A DNA stretch of 64,000 bases from Mariannaea sp. PMI_226 (GCA_024336345.1 JANFOG010000001.1:186001-250000), one strand, 5' to 3'; positions 47,979 through 59,672 are shown, counted from the stretch's first letter. Notes: a model not told the origin generated them from the sequence alone. Numbers and translations are program-made.

Positions 47979-49351
47979 TTACTCCACCTTGGCATCGACC
48001 TTCTTGGCGGCAGGCTGGGCAGCGCTGTCGTCGTCGCGGGCACGCTTGCCGTTGGTGTTGGTCTCAGCGGTTGACTGAATGCGAGGCATCGTGCTGATAT
48101 CATGTTAGTGACGGGTCCGTTCATATGATATTATAGGATATGGACAGGCGAGGAAAAAAAAGTATGAGAAAACTTACTCGTTGCTGTTGTGCTTAGCATC
48201 ACTGTTCTCCTTGCGGTCGTCCTGGCGGTCGTCTCGGCGGCCATCACGATCACGGCGGTTGTCACGACCATCACGACCACCTCGACCTCCTCGGCCACCT
48301 CGGCCACCACGTCCTCGTCCACCGCGACCACCACGTCCGCCTCGGAATCCGCCCTTCTGGTCGTTTTCACGGCGCTTCTTCCAGTCGTCGTCCTGTGGGC
48401 GACCGCCTCGGCCGCCCCGTGAGTTCTTGGTGCCTTCACGGCCCTCGTAGAACTTCTTGCCGCCAGACTGGTTGGGCTCGAGCTTGCCTTGGCGGATCAG
48501 CTCGCTCTTCTCGTCGCAGTAGGCCTTCTTGGACATGACCTTCAAGTCGTGGTCCTTCCACTTGGGAGTGGGCTCGAGCTTGACGAACTTCTCAGCTGTC
48601 TCCTCGTCCACAAAGGTGACGAAGACGGATCCCTTGAAGAGACCCTCGTTGGTGCGTCGGAGCTTGAGACCATTGACTTCACCGTACTGAGCAAAGAAAC
48701 TCTCAAGATCGAACTGAGTGTTGGGGGCCTCGTCGCCGAAACCCTTGACATATACGGTGGAGGCCTCGACCTTGGCCTTTCCAGCGCCCATGGGCTTGTA
48801 GGCGACCTTGCGTTTCACCTCCTCCTCACCCTCCTCGCCAGAGACCTCGAGGACCTTGCTGTCCTTGAGAGCAGCAACAACGGCGGAGTAGGGCTGGAAG
48901 GTGCGCATGCGCTTGAAGGAGTGGATGGTCTTGATCTTGATGGGCTTGTTCTCGCTTCCTCCGGCAGACTCCCACATAAACTTATCCTGGGAGAAGTTCC
49001 AGTCGCCAAAGTAGAATTCGACCTAGTAAAGTGTGTGAGCACAAAGGGGATTGTCATGATTGGGGGCATATAATAATCATAGTCGATGGGGTATGTTACC
49101 TGCTTGCGGATGGCAACGGGGTCATCGGTGACCTCACGAGTGCTAGGGTCGAACTTGTTGTTATTACGAGGGTTCTGGTAGTCGACCTTGGCGGTGGTCT
49201 TGAGAATCTTGGCGTCCGTCTTCTCGTCGGACTTCTCCTCGGAAGCCTCCTCTTCCGTCTTCTCCTCAGCCTTGGGCTCGGTGGTTTCCTCGGGCTTCTC
49301 CTCCACGGGGGCAGCCTCGACGGGCTTGACGGTGGCCTCGGCCTCGCTCAT
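47979..49351 (-). CDS. lhp1: La RNA-binding protein (Lhp1 homologue)
   Basis: A nuclear RNA chaperone that binds the 3' oligo-U of RNA polymerase III transcripts and protects pre-tRNAs and other small RNAs. Exons on the minus strand are 49351-49100, 49022-48178 and 48093-47979, with introns of 77 and 84 nt. The product is 403 aa. Order: an acidic, Glu- and Lys-rich start (1-50); a La motif (about 55-150) with QVEFYFGDWNFSQDKF and IHSFKRMRTF; an RRM (about 175-260) with STVYVKGFG and KGSVFVTFV; and a long RGG/RDR-rich basic tail (about 300-365). The last exon adds a nuclear-signal-like end (GKRARDDD...PAAKK). The extended RGG tail is longer than in yeast Lhp1 and could widen RNA binding. The first intron splits the La motif. 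The gene is distinct from larger La-related proteins because both La motif and adjacent RRM are present. Confidence 0.92.
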
Positions 49352-50969
49352 CTCGGCGGCGCAAGTGACTGTTGTTTGAAAAGCTGGAAGTAAGGACCCT
49401 AGCGATCAAGATCCGTACGGATCAAGGGTATGATTTATGCGATGGGTTAAGAGCGAACCTGTGGGAGTCATTAGAAGAGTGAGCAAAGGACGCGACAGAC
49501 AAGGGAATGAATGGTGGTGGCGGGGTAAGGATCTGAGGAAGAGTCATCCGGCCAGGCAGAAAACGGGCGGCTGAGCAACAAAAATTCAAAAATTGAAAGT
49601 GTGAACTTACTCCTCAAGTGGTTTGCAAGGATATGAGTGACTGAGAGGATCTTTGGCGAGGGACAAGAATGATATACAATTGGGGTTTTGATGGACCGGT
49701 TTGCAAAAACGCGAAAGATTCTGCCGGCGCAGGAAGAAAAAAAAAGGCGGCCAGAGTCTCAATGGCTCGCTAGCTTGCGATTTCACCGCCCGCCGCATCT
49801 GGCACAGCGCCATCTCTCTGGGCTTTTCTGGACTGGAGTGTCTGCAATAGCTGACCCCACTATCCTAATGATGTGGGCGAATAATGAAATAGAATGGAAC
49901 TACCTACAGAGTCAGAGTTACTACCGAGGACAGCAACTAAAGAGTCTCTGAATTACTATGTACCTTAGGTGCCGTACGGGGCAGCAATATATAAAATACG
50001 TATTATAATTCAATGAGCACTCCAACAAGGGAGCGGAAAGCTAGATTCAATCTGTTTTCTATCCTGGGGTTTGGCGGCAACAGAAAAAAAGGTCAAGGAT
50101 AAAAATGATAGCTAGAATAGCCCAGTGAATCAATGCCAGAGACTTTTCTTTTCTGTCGTAAGAGAAGCACAATTGTTCCAGCAATATGACGAAAGCAAAT
50201 AGCGCAACAACTACATCTGTAGTCATGGCATGATTGTTATTTGTGGACTGTCGTACTTTATTATTAGGTACCTACTTAGGTTAGGTATTCCACCATGTAA
50301 GAGATTGTCAGGTACCTTGCCTGTATCTTCTAATTAGTTGCTAGCTGCCTACATGGCTCCTGTAGCATGAGAGGTGCTGTAAGGTGAGGGAATGCAATGA
50401 CTGACAGGTACCTATCCCGGTACCTGAAGAGAAAAAAAAAAGATCAGCGCTTCCCTCTTCAGGTATCCTTCTGAAAACCTGGGTCTGGGTGGGTCTGATA
50501 CCAAATAACCTCGACTTTCATGAAAGTGCCGCACAAAGTAAAGTACTCACTAGCAGCACTCACCAGGCACTCTAATCCCTTTTAACTTGCGTGCCTGTGA
50601 ATGACATCAACACTTTCCGCCTTTGGTTTGTTGAGGGAGAGAGCTACTCCGTGCTCCAAACAAAAACTAAGCTCGGGACAAGCCTGGTTAAGAGCCTGTT
50701 CTACCAACGTTCTCTCAGCCTCATCTCTCATTCATACCAATCGGATCTAGCTGACCACCCCTCGGTACAAGCTCCAGATTCAAGACATTGAGACATTCCT
50801 TCAACAGTTCAATTCCAGCGGTTCTCGCCATTCAGCTAGCTTGATTGGCTCTTCTCAGTTCAGAGAGTTGGGCACTCTTGAGCTATGCCTGTCTGTACCA
50901 GGGTAGAACACATGCGATGATGAACTATAACGACATAGCAACAGCCCAATTACAAGCTTATCGGTAGCC
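49352..50969. other. Divergent intergenic region between La and the phospholipase gene
   Basis: No supported gene. It should contain both promoters. TACCTA-type words are frequent (for example 50270-50290 and 50408-50425). Confidence 0.55.
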
Positions 50970-53444
50970 ATGAGATATCACCGGGGTTCTCTCGGGGGCC
51001 TTGTTGCCAAGTTGGGCTTGAGGACAGCCCCCCGATCGAAGATCACGCGAATTGGACATAGAGTGCCGATCACATGGCAGCGTAATTTTTTCTCAACACC
51101 AAAATCACCCAAAGCGAATACCAAGCACGGCAAGCTGGGATCCTCGTGGCCCGTCGCGGTAATCACTGGAGGACTTTTTATCTGGTGGCTCTACCCTTCT
51201 GACGAATTTGCTCAGTTATCCGACAAGAATCTCAAATCTCGCCAGCGATCTTCAGAAGAAGGCCAAGGGGAAGATGATAATGATACCCGGTCCGGACATG
51301 ACGACCAGTCTGCCTGGGCCAATTTTGCCCGGGGACTAGAGAACTTCACTGCCGTCACCGACTTGGAGTGGTCTACGCTGCCTGACAAACTTGTCGGCAT
51401 GATCGTCCCAGAATGGTCGAAGCTCATCCCCGGGTATTTGAGGAAACTCCAACGGGAACTTTCCATGTCGCCCGGCTCCTTGGCAGATGAGATCTGGGCC
51501 GAAGCTCACGATCCACTAATACACCCGGAGATACGCTACGCTGCCACAGTTCGAGTATCTTCTGATCTCTGCAATGAAGAAAAAACCTTCCTGGAAAGAC
51601 GCCGCAGGATTGCGAGGGTTGCGTTAGCAAAATACCTTGACCTGGAAGAGGAAGAGATCCATCCAGATGATATCCCGACCATTGCCATGTGCGGATCAGG
51701 AGGTGGTCTTCGAGCTCTTATTGCCGGAACTGGCTCCATCCTAGCCACAGACGAGGATGGCTTGTTTGATTGTGTGACATACACCTCGGGTGTCAGTGGT
51801 TCTTGTTGGCTCCAAGCCCTCAACCTCACCTCGTTCAATAAAGGACGCTTGACCAACCTTTTGGAGCACCTCAAGGACAGGGCCTCCACTCATATCGCAT
51901 ACCCGCCCGTTGCCTTCCAGTCACTCGTCTCAATGCCAACCAATAAATACCTCCTGAGTGGTGTTGTCGAGAAGCTGAGAGGCGATACCAGTGCTGACTT
52001 TGGTCTGGTCGATCTATATGGAGTCTTGCTAGCTGCGAGATATTTGGTTCCCAAGGGGGACCTCGGGGTATGTGACAGGGACTTCAAACTCTCGAATCAG
52101 CGACAGTACATTCAATATGGGCAACTCCCGATGCCGATATATACAGCCGTACGCCACGAGATTCCTGATTTGGCTCCCGAGGAGGCTGATGCAGGCATCT
52201 TTGGGGTGGAAAGTGCCAAGGAAAAGGCCAACAAGGACCCGTGGTTTCAGTGGTATGAAATCACCCCCTATGAGTTATTCTGCGAAGAGTTTGGGGCTGG
52301 AATCCCAACTTGGGCCATGGGACGAAAATTCAAAGATGGCAAAGATGTGCCTCCCGAGCATGGCTTCCACCTCCCTGAGATACGTTTACCATTGCTAATG
52401 GGTATCTTTGGGAGTGCATTCTGCGCCTCGCTGAGTCACTACTACCGAGAGATCAAGCCCCTTGTCCAAGGTTTGGCGGGATTTGGGACCGTCGATGAAC
52501 TTATTTCGACCCGGGACGGTGATCTCAGCAAAGTCCACCCGTTTGACCCAGCGAGGATTCCAAACTTCGCGTATGGCATGCACGGCAAGTTGGCCAATAC
52601 GACTCCCAGAAGCATCTACGAGAATGAGCACATCCAACTGATGGATGCAGGCATGTCCAACAATCTGCCCATTTATCCCCTACTCCGGCCGGGCCGCAAC
52701 GTTGATGTTCTCATCGCTTTCGATGCATCAGCAGATATCAAGACTGACAATTGGCTATCCGTAGTTGATGGCTATGCGAAGCAGCGAGGCATCAAAGGCT
52801 GGCCAGTTGGAATCGGGTGGCCGAACCCTGGAGAGTCGCCCAGCCAAGTTGTCAAAGAACTCGATGATGCTCAAGCAAAATCTTCTCAGGAAGCCGCAAT
52901 GAAAGTCCGTGGAGCAGAGGAAGTTCAAAAAAAGCTCCGTGAAGAAGCACGCAACAATGGAAACCCCGTAAAGGCAGAGGATAGAGAGTCCAAGTTTGCT
53001 CCAGGTGATCAAGAATCAGGAGACTTGGGTTACTGCACAGTCTGGGTGGGCACAAACGAGGAGCGAACAGCAAATTCCCCTCGATCTAGAATTATTACCG
53101 AGCCTGACACTTGGAAACTTATGGAGCCTAACGCCGGTATTGCAGTCGTCTACCTCCCTTTCCTGTCCAACGAGAAGGTCCCTGGGCTGTCTCCAGGGAC
53201 TACCGACTTCCTCAGCACATGGAACTTCATATACACGCCTGACCAGATTGACCAGGTCGTCCAGCTTGCTCGTGCGAACTACAATGAGGGCAAAGGCCAG
53301 ATTCGATCAACAATCAGAGCTGTTTACGAGCGCAAGAAAAGAACCCGAGAGGCGACTGAACGAACACGTCGACAGGAGAGATACCGTGCTTTGATCAGGA
53401 GAGGGGAAGGCGTCCGGTTGGGTGAAGGTGATCACTTTAGTTAG
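50970..53444 (+). CDS. plaA: Mitochondrial cytosolic-PLA2-type phospholipase A2 (PlaA-like)
   Basis: A group IV-type phospholipase/lysophospholipase with a Ser-Asp dyad. A single exon encodes 824 aa. The N-terminus (MRYHRGSLGGLVAKLGLRTAPR...) is basic and Ser/Arg-rich with no acid up to about residue 75, like a mitochondrial presequence. It is followed by a hydrophobic segment (about 60-75, WPVAVITGGLFIWWLYP). The catalytic domain shows the oxyanion and phosphate-binding part CGSGGGLRA (241-249), the nucleophile elbow SGVSGS (S276), and the Asp of DAGMSNNLP (D559). The end is a long basic charged helix (about 780-815). Aspergillus nidulans PlaA, a cPLA2 homologue found in mitochondria, has the same design. 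The lack of a secretory signal separates it from secreted phospholipase B. The next two genes also encode mitochondrial-type proteins. Confidence 0.87.
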   Translation: MRYHRGSLGGLVAKLGLRTAPRSKITRIGHRVPITWQRNFFSTPKSPKANTKHGKLGSSWPVAVITGGLFIWWLYPSDEFAQLSDKNLKSRQRSSEEGQGEDDNDTRSGHDDQSAWANFARGLENFTAVTDLEWSTLPDKLVGMIVPEWSKLIPGYLRKLQRELSMSPGSLADEIWAEAHDPLIHPEIRYAATVRVSSDLCNEEKTFLERRRRIARVALAKYLDLEEEEIHPDDIPTIAMCGSGGGLRALIAGTGSILATDEDGLFDCVTYTSGVSGSCWLQALNLTSFNKGRLTNLLEHLKDRASTHIAYPPVAFQSLVSMPTNKYLLSGVVEKLRGDTSADFGLVDLYGVLLAARYLVPKGDLGVCDRDFKLSNQRQYIQYGQLPMPIYTAVRHEIPDLAPEEADAGIFGVESAKEKANKDPWFQWYEITPYELFCEEFGAGIPTWAMGRKFKDGKDVPPEHGFHLPEIRLPLLMGIFGSAFCASLSHYYREIKPLVQGLAGFGTVDELISTRDGDLSKVHPFDPARIPNFAYGMHGKLANTTPRSIYENEHIQLMDAGMSNNLPIYPLLRPGRNVDVLIAFDASADIKTDNWLSVVDGYAKQRGIKGWPVGIGWPNPGESPSQVVKELDDAQAKSSQEAAMKVRGAEEVQKKLREEARNNGNPVKAEDRESKFAPGDQESGDLGYCTVWVGTNEERTANSPRSRIITEPDTWKLMEPNAGIAVVYLPFLSNEKVPGLSPGTTDFLSTWNFIYTPDQIDQVVQLARANYNEGKGQIRSTIRAVYERKKRTREATERTRRQERYRALIRRGEGVRLGEGDHFS

Positions 53445-53803
53445 AAGCATATCTGTACATGTAATCCGGAGAGCAAATAAGATGTATACCCGTGGAGAGA
53501 GCATGATAACAAGAAGAGAGTTTAATGTAAAGTCTTGATATTGACTCGCCATTGTCAAGGAGTTTTGTCATTGTTTTACATTGTATCTTACAGTGACATT
53601 TTTTCCCAATCCAAATCCCTCTAAGGGACCACCTTGCTCCATGCGCTTTTATACACTGCCTGGCTAGGGCAAAAGAGATTCATGTTATTTTCCTCATTAT
53701 CCACATACAGCCAAAAGTTGGCGACCATCATGGCGTTTGCAGCCAGCGGCAGCCTTATCATGCCCCCACCCACCACATACACATTTCTGACGCCTCAAAC
53801 TGT
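53445..53803. other. Convergent 3' intergenic region
   Basis: A 359-base space between the phospholipase (plus) and mL44 (minus). Nothing is seen beyond the presumed 3' UTRs. Confidence 0.6.
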
Positions 53804-54970
53804 TTAGATGATCTCACCGATATCGATGTGAGGTGCCTTCCAGGGCTTGGCGTCCTCCTCAAACATATCGCTGGGTACCCTCACCTTGTTGCCAGGGCTG
53901 TACATGTACCAGGCCTTGAGAGCGTTCATGGACGCTTTCCATCGGGCAACATTCAAGCTGGGACCGGCACCCTCACCGAGCTTCTCGGCTCCGCTGTAGA
54001 TGCCAACGACATACACGGGGGTACGGGATCGACGACCGGTTTCACTCTCAAGGCGAGCAACAGGCGCGGAGAAGCCCTCACGTGCGCAGAGCATGGCAAG
54101 CTCGCGCGTGGGGAGCTGGAACTGGAACATGGAGGAGAGGTCGAGCTGTCGGGAGAGGATGTGGGACTGGACGAAGTCACGAGCGGCCTCGCGACCGCAA
54201 TGGGTGTAGACTGAGCCAACTACAGCCTGGACGAATGACGAATATGCCTCGTCCTGGTAGTATTTCCTCGCCTCAGGACCGGTCTTGGGTTCTTGCAGGG
54301 TGTCACCGAATTCATCATCGAGGACCACACGACTGCTAATACCACGGCGGGCCTCATAGCGGTCGGCATGGGCAGCTTCGGCACGAACGTAACCCCATCG
54401 TGTTTGCAGACCCGAAGCCTCTGCTTTCCACTGTAGCAGGCCAGGATCGACCTCCTCTCCAGGAGCAGCCGCTGCCTCAACACCCCATCGGCGGGCTAAT
54501 TGATGTAGCGATTCCTTGCCGGAGTAGGCACGGAGGGCCTCATAGAGGATGCTCTGGGGCAGGCGGGGCCACTTGACCACGAGGTATTCGAGGACGTGGT
54601 AATTGATGAATGTGCTTCCGAGGAAGGCGAGATTGGAGTTGTTGAAGCTGGGGTTCTTGTCGGCAGAGGGAACGATGAGGGCGCGAGCCAACGTCTCTAA
54701 GGGAATCTTTGTGGAGAGCGATAATCGGGCGTGTAGGGCGGCTAGCTTGGCGGATTGAGCAGCATTTTGGGGGAGGGGGGAGGGAAGAGGAGGGGGCGAT
54801 TGCTCCAACTCCTCGATGCTGTCGACTAGCTCTTCAGAAGCGGCGGTGGTGGTGGCCGTTGAGGCGTGCCGACGCAGCAATGTGGTCGAGAGGAAGGACG
54901 GTCGAGCTGCGGGAGCGGCGCGGGCCTGCAGCAATTGGCTGCTCCATCTTTGCAGCCCAACCCGCTTCAT
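53804..54970 (-). CDS. mrpl3: Mitochondrial large-subunit ribosomal protein mL44 (Mrpl3)
   Basis: A structural protein of the mitochondrial large ribosomal subunit with a catalytically inactive RNase III fold. A single exon encodes 388 aa when started at MKRVGLQRWSSQLLQ; an in-frame ATG 69 bases upstream is possible but precedes a poorer presequence. Residues 1-40 are Arg/Ala/Ser-rich, a typical matrix presequence. The RNase III-like domain (about 90-250) includes NLAFLGSTFINYHVLEYL, where the usual NERLEFLGD-type active-site signature is replaced, as in other mL44 proteins. A double-stranded-RNA-binding-like domain follows (about 285-375, PVYVVGIYSGAEKLGEGAGPS). It is divergently transcribed from the small membrane protein at 55445. 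Confidence 0.9.
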   Translation of the reverse strand: MKRVGLQRWSSQLLQARAAPAARPSFLSTTLLRRHASTATTTAASEELVDSIEELEQSPPPLPSPLPQNAAQSAKLAALHARLSLSTKIPLETLARALIVPSADKNPSFNNSNLAFLGSTFINYHVLEYLVVKWPRLPQSILYEALRAYSGKESLHQLARRWGVEAAAAPGEEVDPGLLQWKAEASGLQTRWGYVRAEAAHADRYEARRGISSRVVLDDEFGDTLQEPKTGPEARKYYQDEAYSSFVQAVVGSVYTHCGREAARDFVQSHILSRQLDLSSMFQFQLPTRELAMLCAREGFSAPVARLESETGRRSRTPVYVVGIYSGAEKLGEGAGPSLNVARWKASMNALKAWYMYSPGNKVRVPSDMFEEDAKPWKAPHIDIGEII

Positions 54971-55444
54971 GGATGCAGCAATTGCGACGGCTTTTGGGCG
55001 TAGAATGGGAAAGGGATTGGAGGACGTCGGACAGCGCAAAGAGGTGGTTGTTGTGAAAGGGAGGGGGGGGGGGGAGACCGCAAAGAATAACTATCGTCAA
55101 ATGTCGAGAATGGGACGTGGCGGCATTAGACCCGGGACGAATCACAGCAGAAAAAGTTCTGCGCTCAATGGCCCGGAAGTCGTGTGAGAGCCCCAGCGGA
55201 ATTGGACCAGTCAATGCTATCAGCTTGTAGCCGGGGGGGATAAGACTTGAGGAGGGGGCCAGCCAAAAACTGATGGAACAATAGTCGGCCCGTGTAGACT
55301 GCGAAAGGTCTGGGTCTCCGGCCTGGCGGCATTAGCGAGGTAGTAACCTCGACTGGTCGACTCAGTTCGGACATCTGCAACCATTCAACGACGCCATTGT
55401 GCCGCCAAACCACTCCCTTTACGTCCCTTGACAATCGAATCAAC
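54971..55444. promoter_or_regulatory. Bidirectional promoter region of two mitochondrial-type genes
   Basis: Only 474 bases separate the start codons of mL44 (minus) and the 92-aa membrane protein (plus). The stretch contains a G12 run (about 55063-55074), which is C-rich on the mL44 strand. No clear TATA box is seen. Confidence 0.5.
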
Positions 55445-56024
55445 ATGGTAAGTCTCATTATTGATCCCTCTTCCTGCCGGAAACTGACAATTGACCCAGG
55501 GCGGCGGCGGAAAAATCCCGTAAGTTTCACCTCTCACCTCGATGATGCCTCACTCCCCTCCAACCTACTCCTCCCCCCGGGGGACCAGAGTCCACAGCTT
55601 CCTCACCCTTCACCGAGCCGAAACGAACGACATCCTAACCATTTTGCGACTGCAGTTACCCCAAGCACGTCTGGTCACCAGCCGGTGGTTGGTATGCGCA
55701 GCCTGCCAACTGGCGCGTCAACACCCTGATTGCAGGCGCTGCCATGCTGGGCGTTGTTGCCGTGACCTGGAACTTCAGTGCCAAGCGAGAAACCTGGGCG
55801 CACAAGCCCGAGCCTTGGGAGTGGCACCCTAGCCGATAGTATGTTTCTCTAACCTTTATTTGATATACACCTTTTGGTTACTCCCTCAGCGATGCTGTGT
55901 GTCGTGGGATAGGCGATTGAGAAGAGAACGCTGCTGACAATGCTGAACCAGCTGGTCGAAGCAGCTGATTGAGTGGGACAAGGAGGACCGATTGAAGGCT
56001 GAGCAGGACAAGGCATCGAAATAA
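55445..56024 (+). CDS. Small mitochondrial-type membrane protein, possible complex I accessory subunit
   Basis: Exons are 55445-55447, 55500-55519, 55656-55838 and 55952-56024, with introns of 52, 136 and 113 nt. The product is 92 aa. The first coding exon is only the ATG. Frame and splice signals agree at all joins (GTAAGT twice, then GTATGT; CCTAAC and CTGAC branch sites). The protein starts MGGGGKIPYPKHVWSPAGGW, has one membrane helix (about 34-52, TLIAGAAMLGVVAVTW), then HPSRYWSKQLIEWDKED and a charged end with KASK. Small size, one helix, and a KHVWSPAGGW start resemble fungal single-pass complex I accessory subunits (NDUFB4/NB5M-like), but I am not sure which. It shares its promoter region with mL44. 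Confidence 0.8.
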
Positions 56025-59000
56025 GCGATTTGGAGAGGTCGGCGAAATAGACCCCGTGTATGATTTTTCCCTCTTTTTTTTTTTATTTGGCGGCAGATCA
56101 AGAGAAAACAATATCTTCTTGACTTATGGAACCGTTGGTGATATTGAAATCCACTCTGCAAACAGGACTGCAGACTCGATATATCTAACACACTTTTGTT
56201 GCTCGACACGATTATTGTTGCCTTGTCATTCCGCAAATTTGCCTATTTTCCGTTCGCCGTCATATTTGGGAGGGTTGGTCGAATACATCACTCTATGTGA
56301 GAGGCCGACGGGTAGTCGTAACATGACGAGCAAATCAGAACACAGCTAAATGTAATGAGAGCACCAGCATCATTATTTATCAGTCCGTGCCATTTACCAC
56401 GTCTCAAACATAGTTGACCACTAGGTCAATGCCTCAAGTCTTTGAATAACAAATGAGAATGGATTGATTCTCTATTTTCATTTTCTTCTCTGGCTCTAGT
56501 TCAATTATTGTTTCTAGGCTCTGTTGAGGCCTGTTTTATCTACTTTGCTTGGATATTGCCCTGTTTCAGCGAAGGGAGCCCAGCTCTCAGTTGTGGCTGG
56601 ATTCGTGACACCAGACTACTGCATTATTGTGAGCACACATAGTGCGATTATTTCGGTGTTGTTGCTCGTCAGGAATACCACGAGGTGCATCAGTTGGTAG
56701 TCATGTCAGGCTTCACTGAATGATCCATACAGTGACTTGGCTGGCAGTGGATAGAGAAATAGCCCCAACCAGAAGATGTTAGATAGCCCGAATATATCAG
56801 GTAGTGAACACAAACGTTGGCGAGCCTAAAGCTCTTTAGGTACCTGCTATACGGGGTTGTTTTATGCAGGTATCAAGTCCAATGTCACAGCTTGAGGAAA
56901 CACACAGTCATTGGCTAGGTACTCTAGCTACCGACTCTCACGAAAGACAGTGGTCTAGTATAATCACAATACCGCATACCAAAACTCGATATTAAGGTTC
57001 TCTACTCATACATGCGTATATGCTAGTTGTCATCGGGATACACATCAGGAGGATACCAAGAAATCCGATGATGCCCGCGCCCACCAGTCAAAATGTGGAA
57101 TCCAGGAGGGGAAAGAAAAGACGCCTTGTTGAGCTGAGGTTTTTTCCCGAGTTCTCTAGGATACACAGGGTCCTGATGGGAGCTTTGGGGGTTTTCAGGG
57201 TGGGCGACGCTGCGGTGCAACGATGCACCTGCTGCACCAAACGCAGAACAGCAACAAGAGGGCGCGTTTGGCCTCGCTAGCTGTGGGCAAGCACAGGCAT
57301 TGGAGAGGAATTTTGAGCGGGCCATTTAATGTGCACTTTGAGGGAGCTGCAGCAATGTTGTTGAAAAATATCTTTGGGTCAAAAGTGCAAGAATGAGAGA
57401 CATAATACGATATCTTGCTCCTTTGAGGCCGATCAATGGTTTTCAGATCAAATGTGTGCCTCGCTTTTCTCGCATTTCCGCCCTGCTGTAGCCGTGAATT
57501 TGCGCTTTGAAGCTTCCTATAGATACCTAGCTTAGTTTGGGTATTTATTAGATGCATGTGGACCTCTTCATAAAGACGGAAAAGGGTGATGATATTAAGA
57601 TAATTAATTAGTAATTACTTTGCGGTTTGTTGAACAGAGCTCCTCCGTGTAGGCCCAGGTGCTGGGGCATGTTGATCAACTAAAAATACGGATAGGAGCC
57701 CGCTATGGGACTATGGTATTCATCAGATAATTAAGGTACCTAACCTACCTCAGGTAGTCTGCCTTACACGATGCATGTCAAGAGAGAAAAGTGCAACCAC
57801 GACTCCGATGTACGGAGACGCCCAAAGCGAAAGGTCTCCCAAGCTTCTACCTCGGTAAGGTAGGAAGGCACTTCCAGTCGTAGTGATAACCAACTGGTTA
57901 CAGAGTTACAGCAGGTACTCTGTACCTTGGAAATAGCTACCGCTGCGTAGATACCTAGCTAGGTAGTGCAACGTCGCGGCGTTGCGGGCTTGACACAGAT
58001 ACCTTCAAAGTTGATTTCAAATAAAACGCCGACCAGCCTGGTCTTCCAATTCTCCCCCATCAACCCTCTCCAACATGGCTACAGGTTCCTGAATCATCTC
58101 CCGTTTGTTTCTTTGGTCTCCACGTCCCTTCTATCAATGCCCAAGGACGAACCTCAGACCAGCCTGTCACGCCCTATGCCTGACAGCGTCTCAGCCAAGA
58201 CAGCCACTACCCACCCGTGTGTGTTTGCTGCTTGTGCGCGTGGAGCTGACAAACGCAACGGCAGATCGAGGGTACTCACCTACTGTGTCTCTACTGCGTA
58301 TGCGTTATCATTTTGACGAAGTCACATTGATATTTAACTTCTCACCCAACCTGTCCAAAACATACCTACCTACCGAATATCGAAACCTTACCTACCGAAT
58401 ATTACACATAATTACAATACAGTACCTAAATCACCGTGTTGTTTTACTTGCCTGAGGTAGTGTGTAATTACCTATACCTACCTAATGCACGTACCGAACC
58501 ATTGCGCCAACCTGGCAAACCAACCCACCCACTAACCTACCTGTACTTCGTACATTTTCGCCAACTAAACTGCCTGAGGTAATAACCTGACGCCCAAGGC
58601 CGATCCTTCTCCTGATATCGATGCTCTTCCAAACCACCCCAATCGACTCTGCCTAATAAGAAGACGTTGTCGAGCTTCACAGCAACGAATCAAGAAGAAA
58701 AAAAGAACAAAAAAAACAAGAAGGTCCTACTATCCTTGATATCTTCACTTGCATTTTCTTTTTTACCTTTTTTCATGACCTCTTCCTTCTTTTCCATTAC
58801 CTCATACACGACAACGTACATACGCCACCACCTTTCATATACCGACACCAAGCACCCTTTGGCATCAAGCAACAAACCATCGAATATTCACTCGAACAAG
58901 CGCCCAACGGTGTCCGAAGTGCGGATACTTGGGTAGATACTCGGCCCGCATATTTAATCATCCACCCCAGAGAAGACGCATCATCAAGCTTGCCCGCTTT

Positions 59001-59672
59001 TCCCCTCAGGAAACCCAGAAACCCCTGTCCCCTGTCCCCCGACTACCAACCCGACATCACTTCTCTGGTTAGTTATATTCCTGAGGCGCTACCAAGTGCA
59101 TCCTCTTCTTCTATCAGTACCGACCTTTAGTTACCTACTTTGCCTGCCAACCTTACCTCACTACTGTCGCATCACATCACATCACACCTTGTACCCCCAT
59201 ATCATCACTCCGCTGTTTGCCACCACTCATACATTGTCCCGCTCACCGTTGGTTCGCCTTCGCCATTCACAAGCATCAAGTCCACTGCCCACTCACTGCG
59301 TTTTGCGATCAGCCAAATCTTGCCAAGGCCCTCTCCCAACCATATCGTTTGTGTGTCTGGCGAGCACACCATCTTTTTTTCTCTGCCTTGCCCGTTCAAA
59401 GAACGCCACCGAGCAGTATAACTAAACCCTTGAACCGGCAGGCCCCGTCTCCAACCAACCTTATCTCTCTGCATCCAAGCACTGGGGCCGTCGCCTACTT
59501 GTTTCCTTGCCTTCGCTCCGACATCAACGCTACAACAACCGGATAATTCGAGACTGGACCGGCGCTCGACCCTTCAGCCTTCATAGTGGCGTCACGCGCT
59601 CTTCGCCTCGCCGGCCTCGCTGTAGGCCTTGGTCTGAGTGCCCTGACAGCCTACCGGCACAGCCAGCCGCAG
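56025..59672. other. 3.6-kb gene-free region, TACCTA-rich, with a CT-rich leader
   Basis: No supported gene. From about 57720 to 58600 it is dense in TACCTA, TAGGTA and CCTGAGGTA words, including the 14-bp palindrome TACCTAGCTAGGTA (57952-57965). From about 58600 to 59672 it is pyrimidine-rich with A-rich pieces (58690-58720), probably a long promoter and leader of the RING gene. Short ORFs here have no family features. Confidence 0.55.
57952..57965. repeat. 14-bp perfect palindrome TACCTAGCTAGGTA
   Basis: The sequence is its own reverse complement. It belongs to the TACCTA-type word family scattered through the intergenic DNA of this window. Confidence 0.7.

Noticed and set aside
48189..49073. 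Plus-strand open frames opposite the La gene
   Set aside because: They are mirror images of the RGG-rich and RRM-coding exons of La, with Pro/Arg- or Thr-rich translations.
57966..58936. Short open frames in the leader region of the RING gene
   Set aside because: Pyrimidine-rich DNA without motifs; more likely promoter and 5' UTR.
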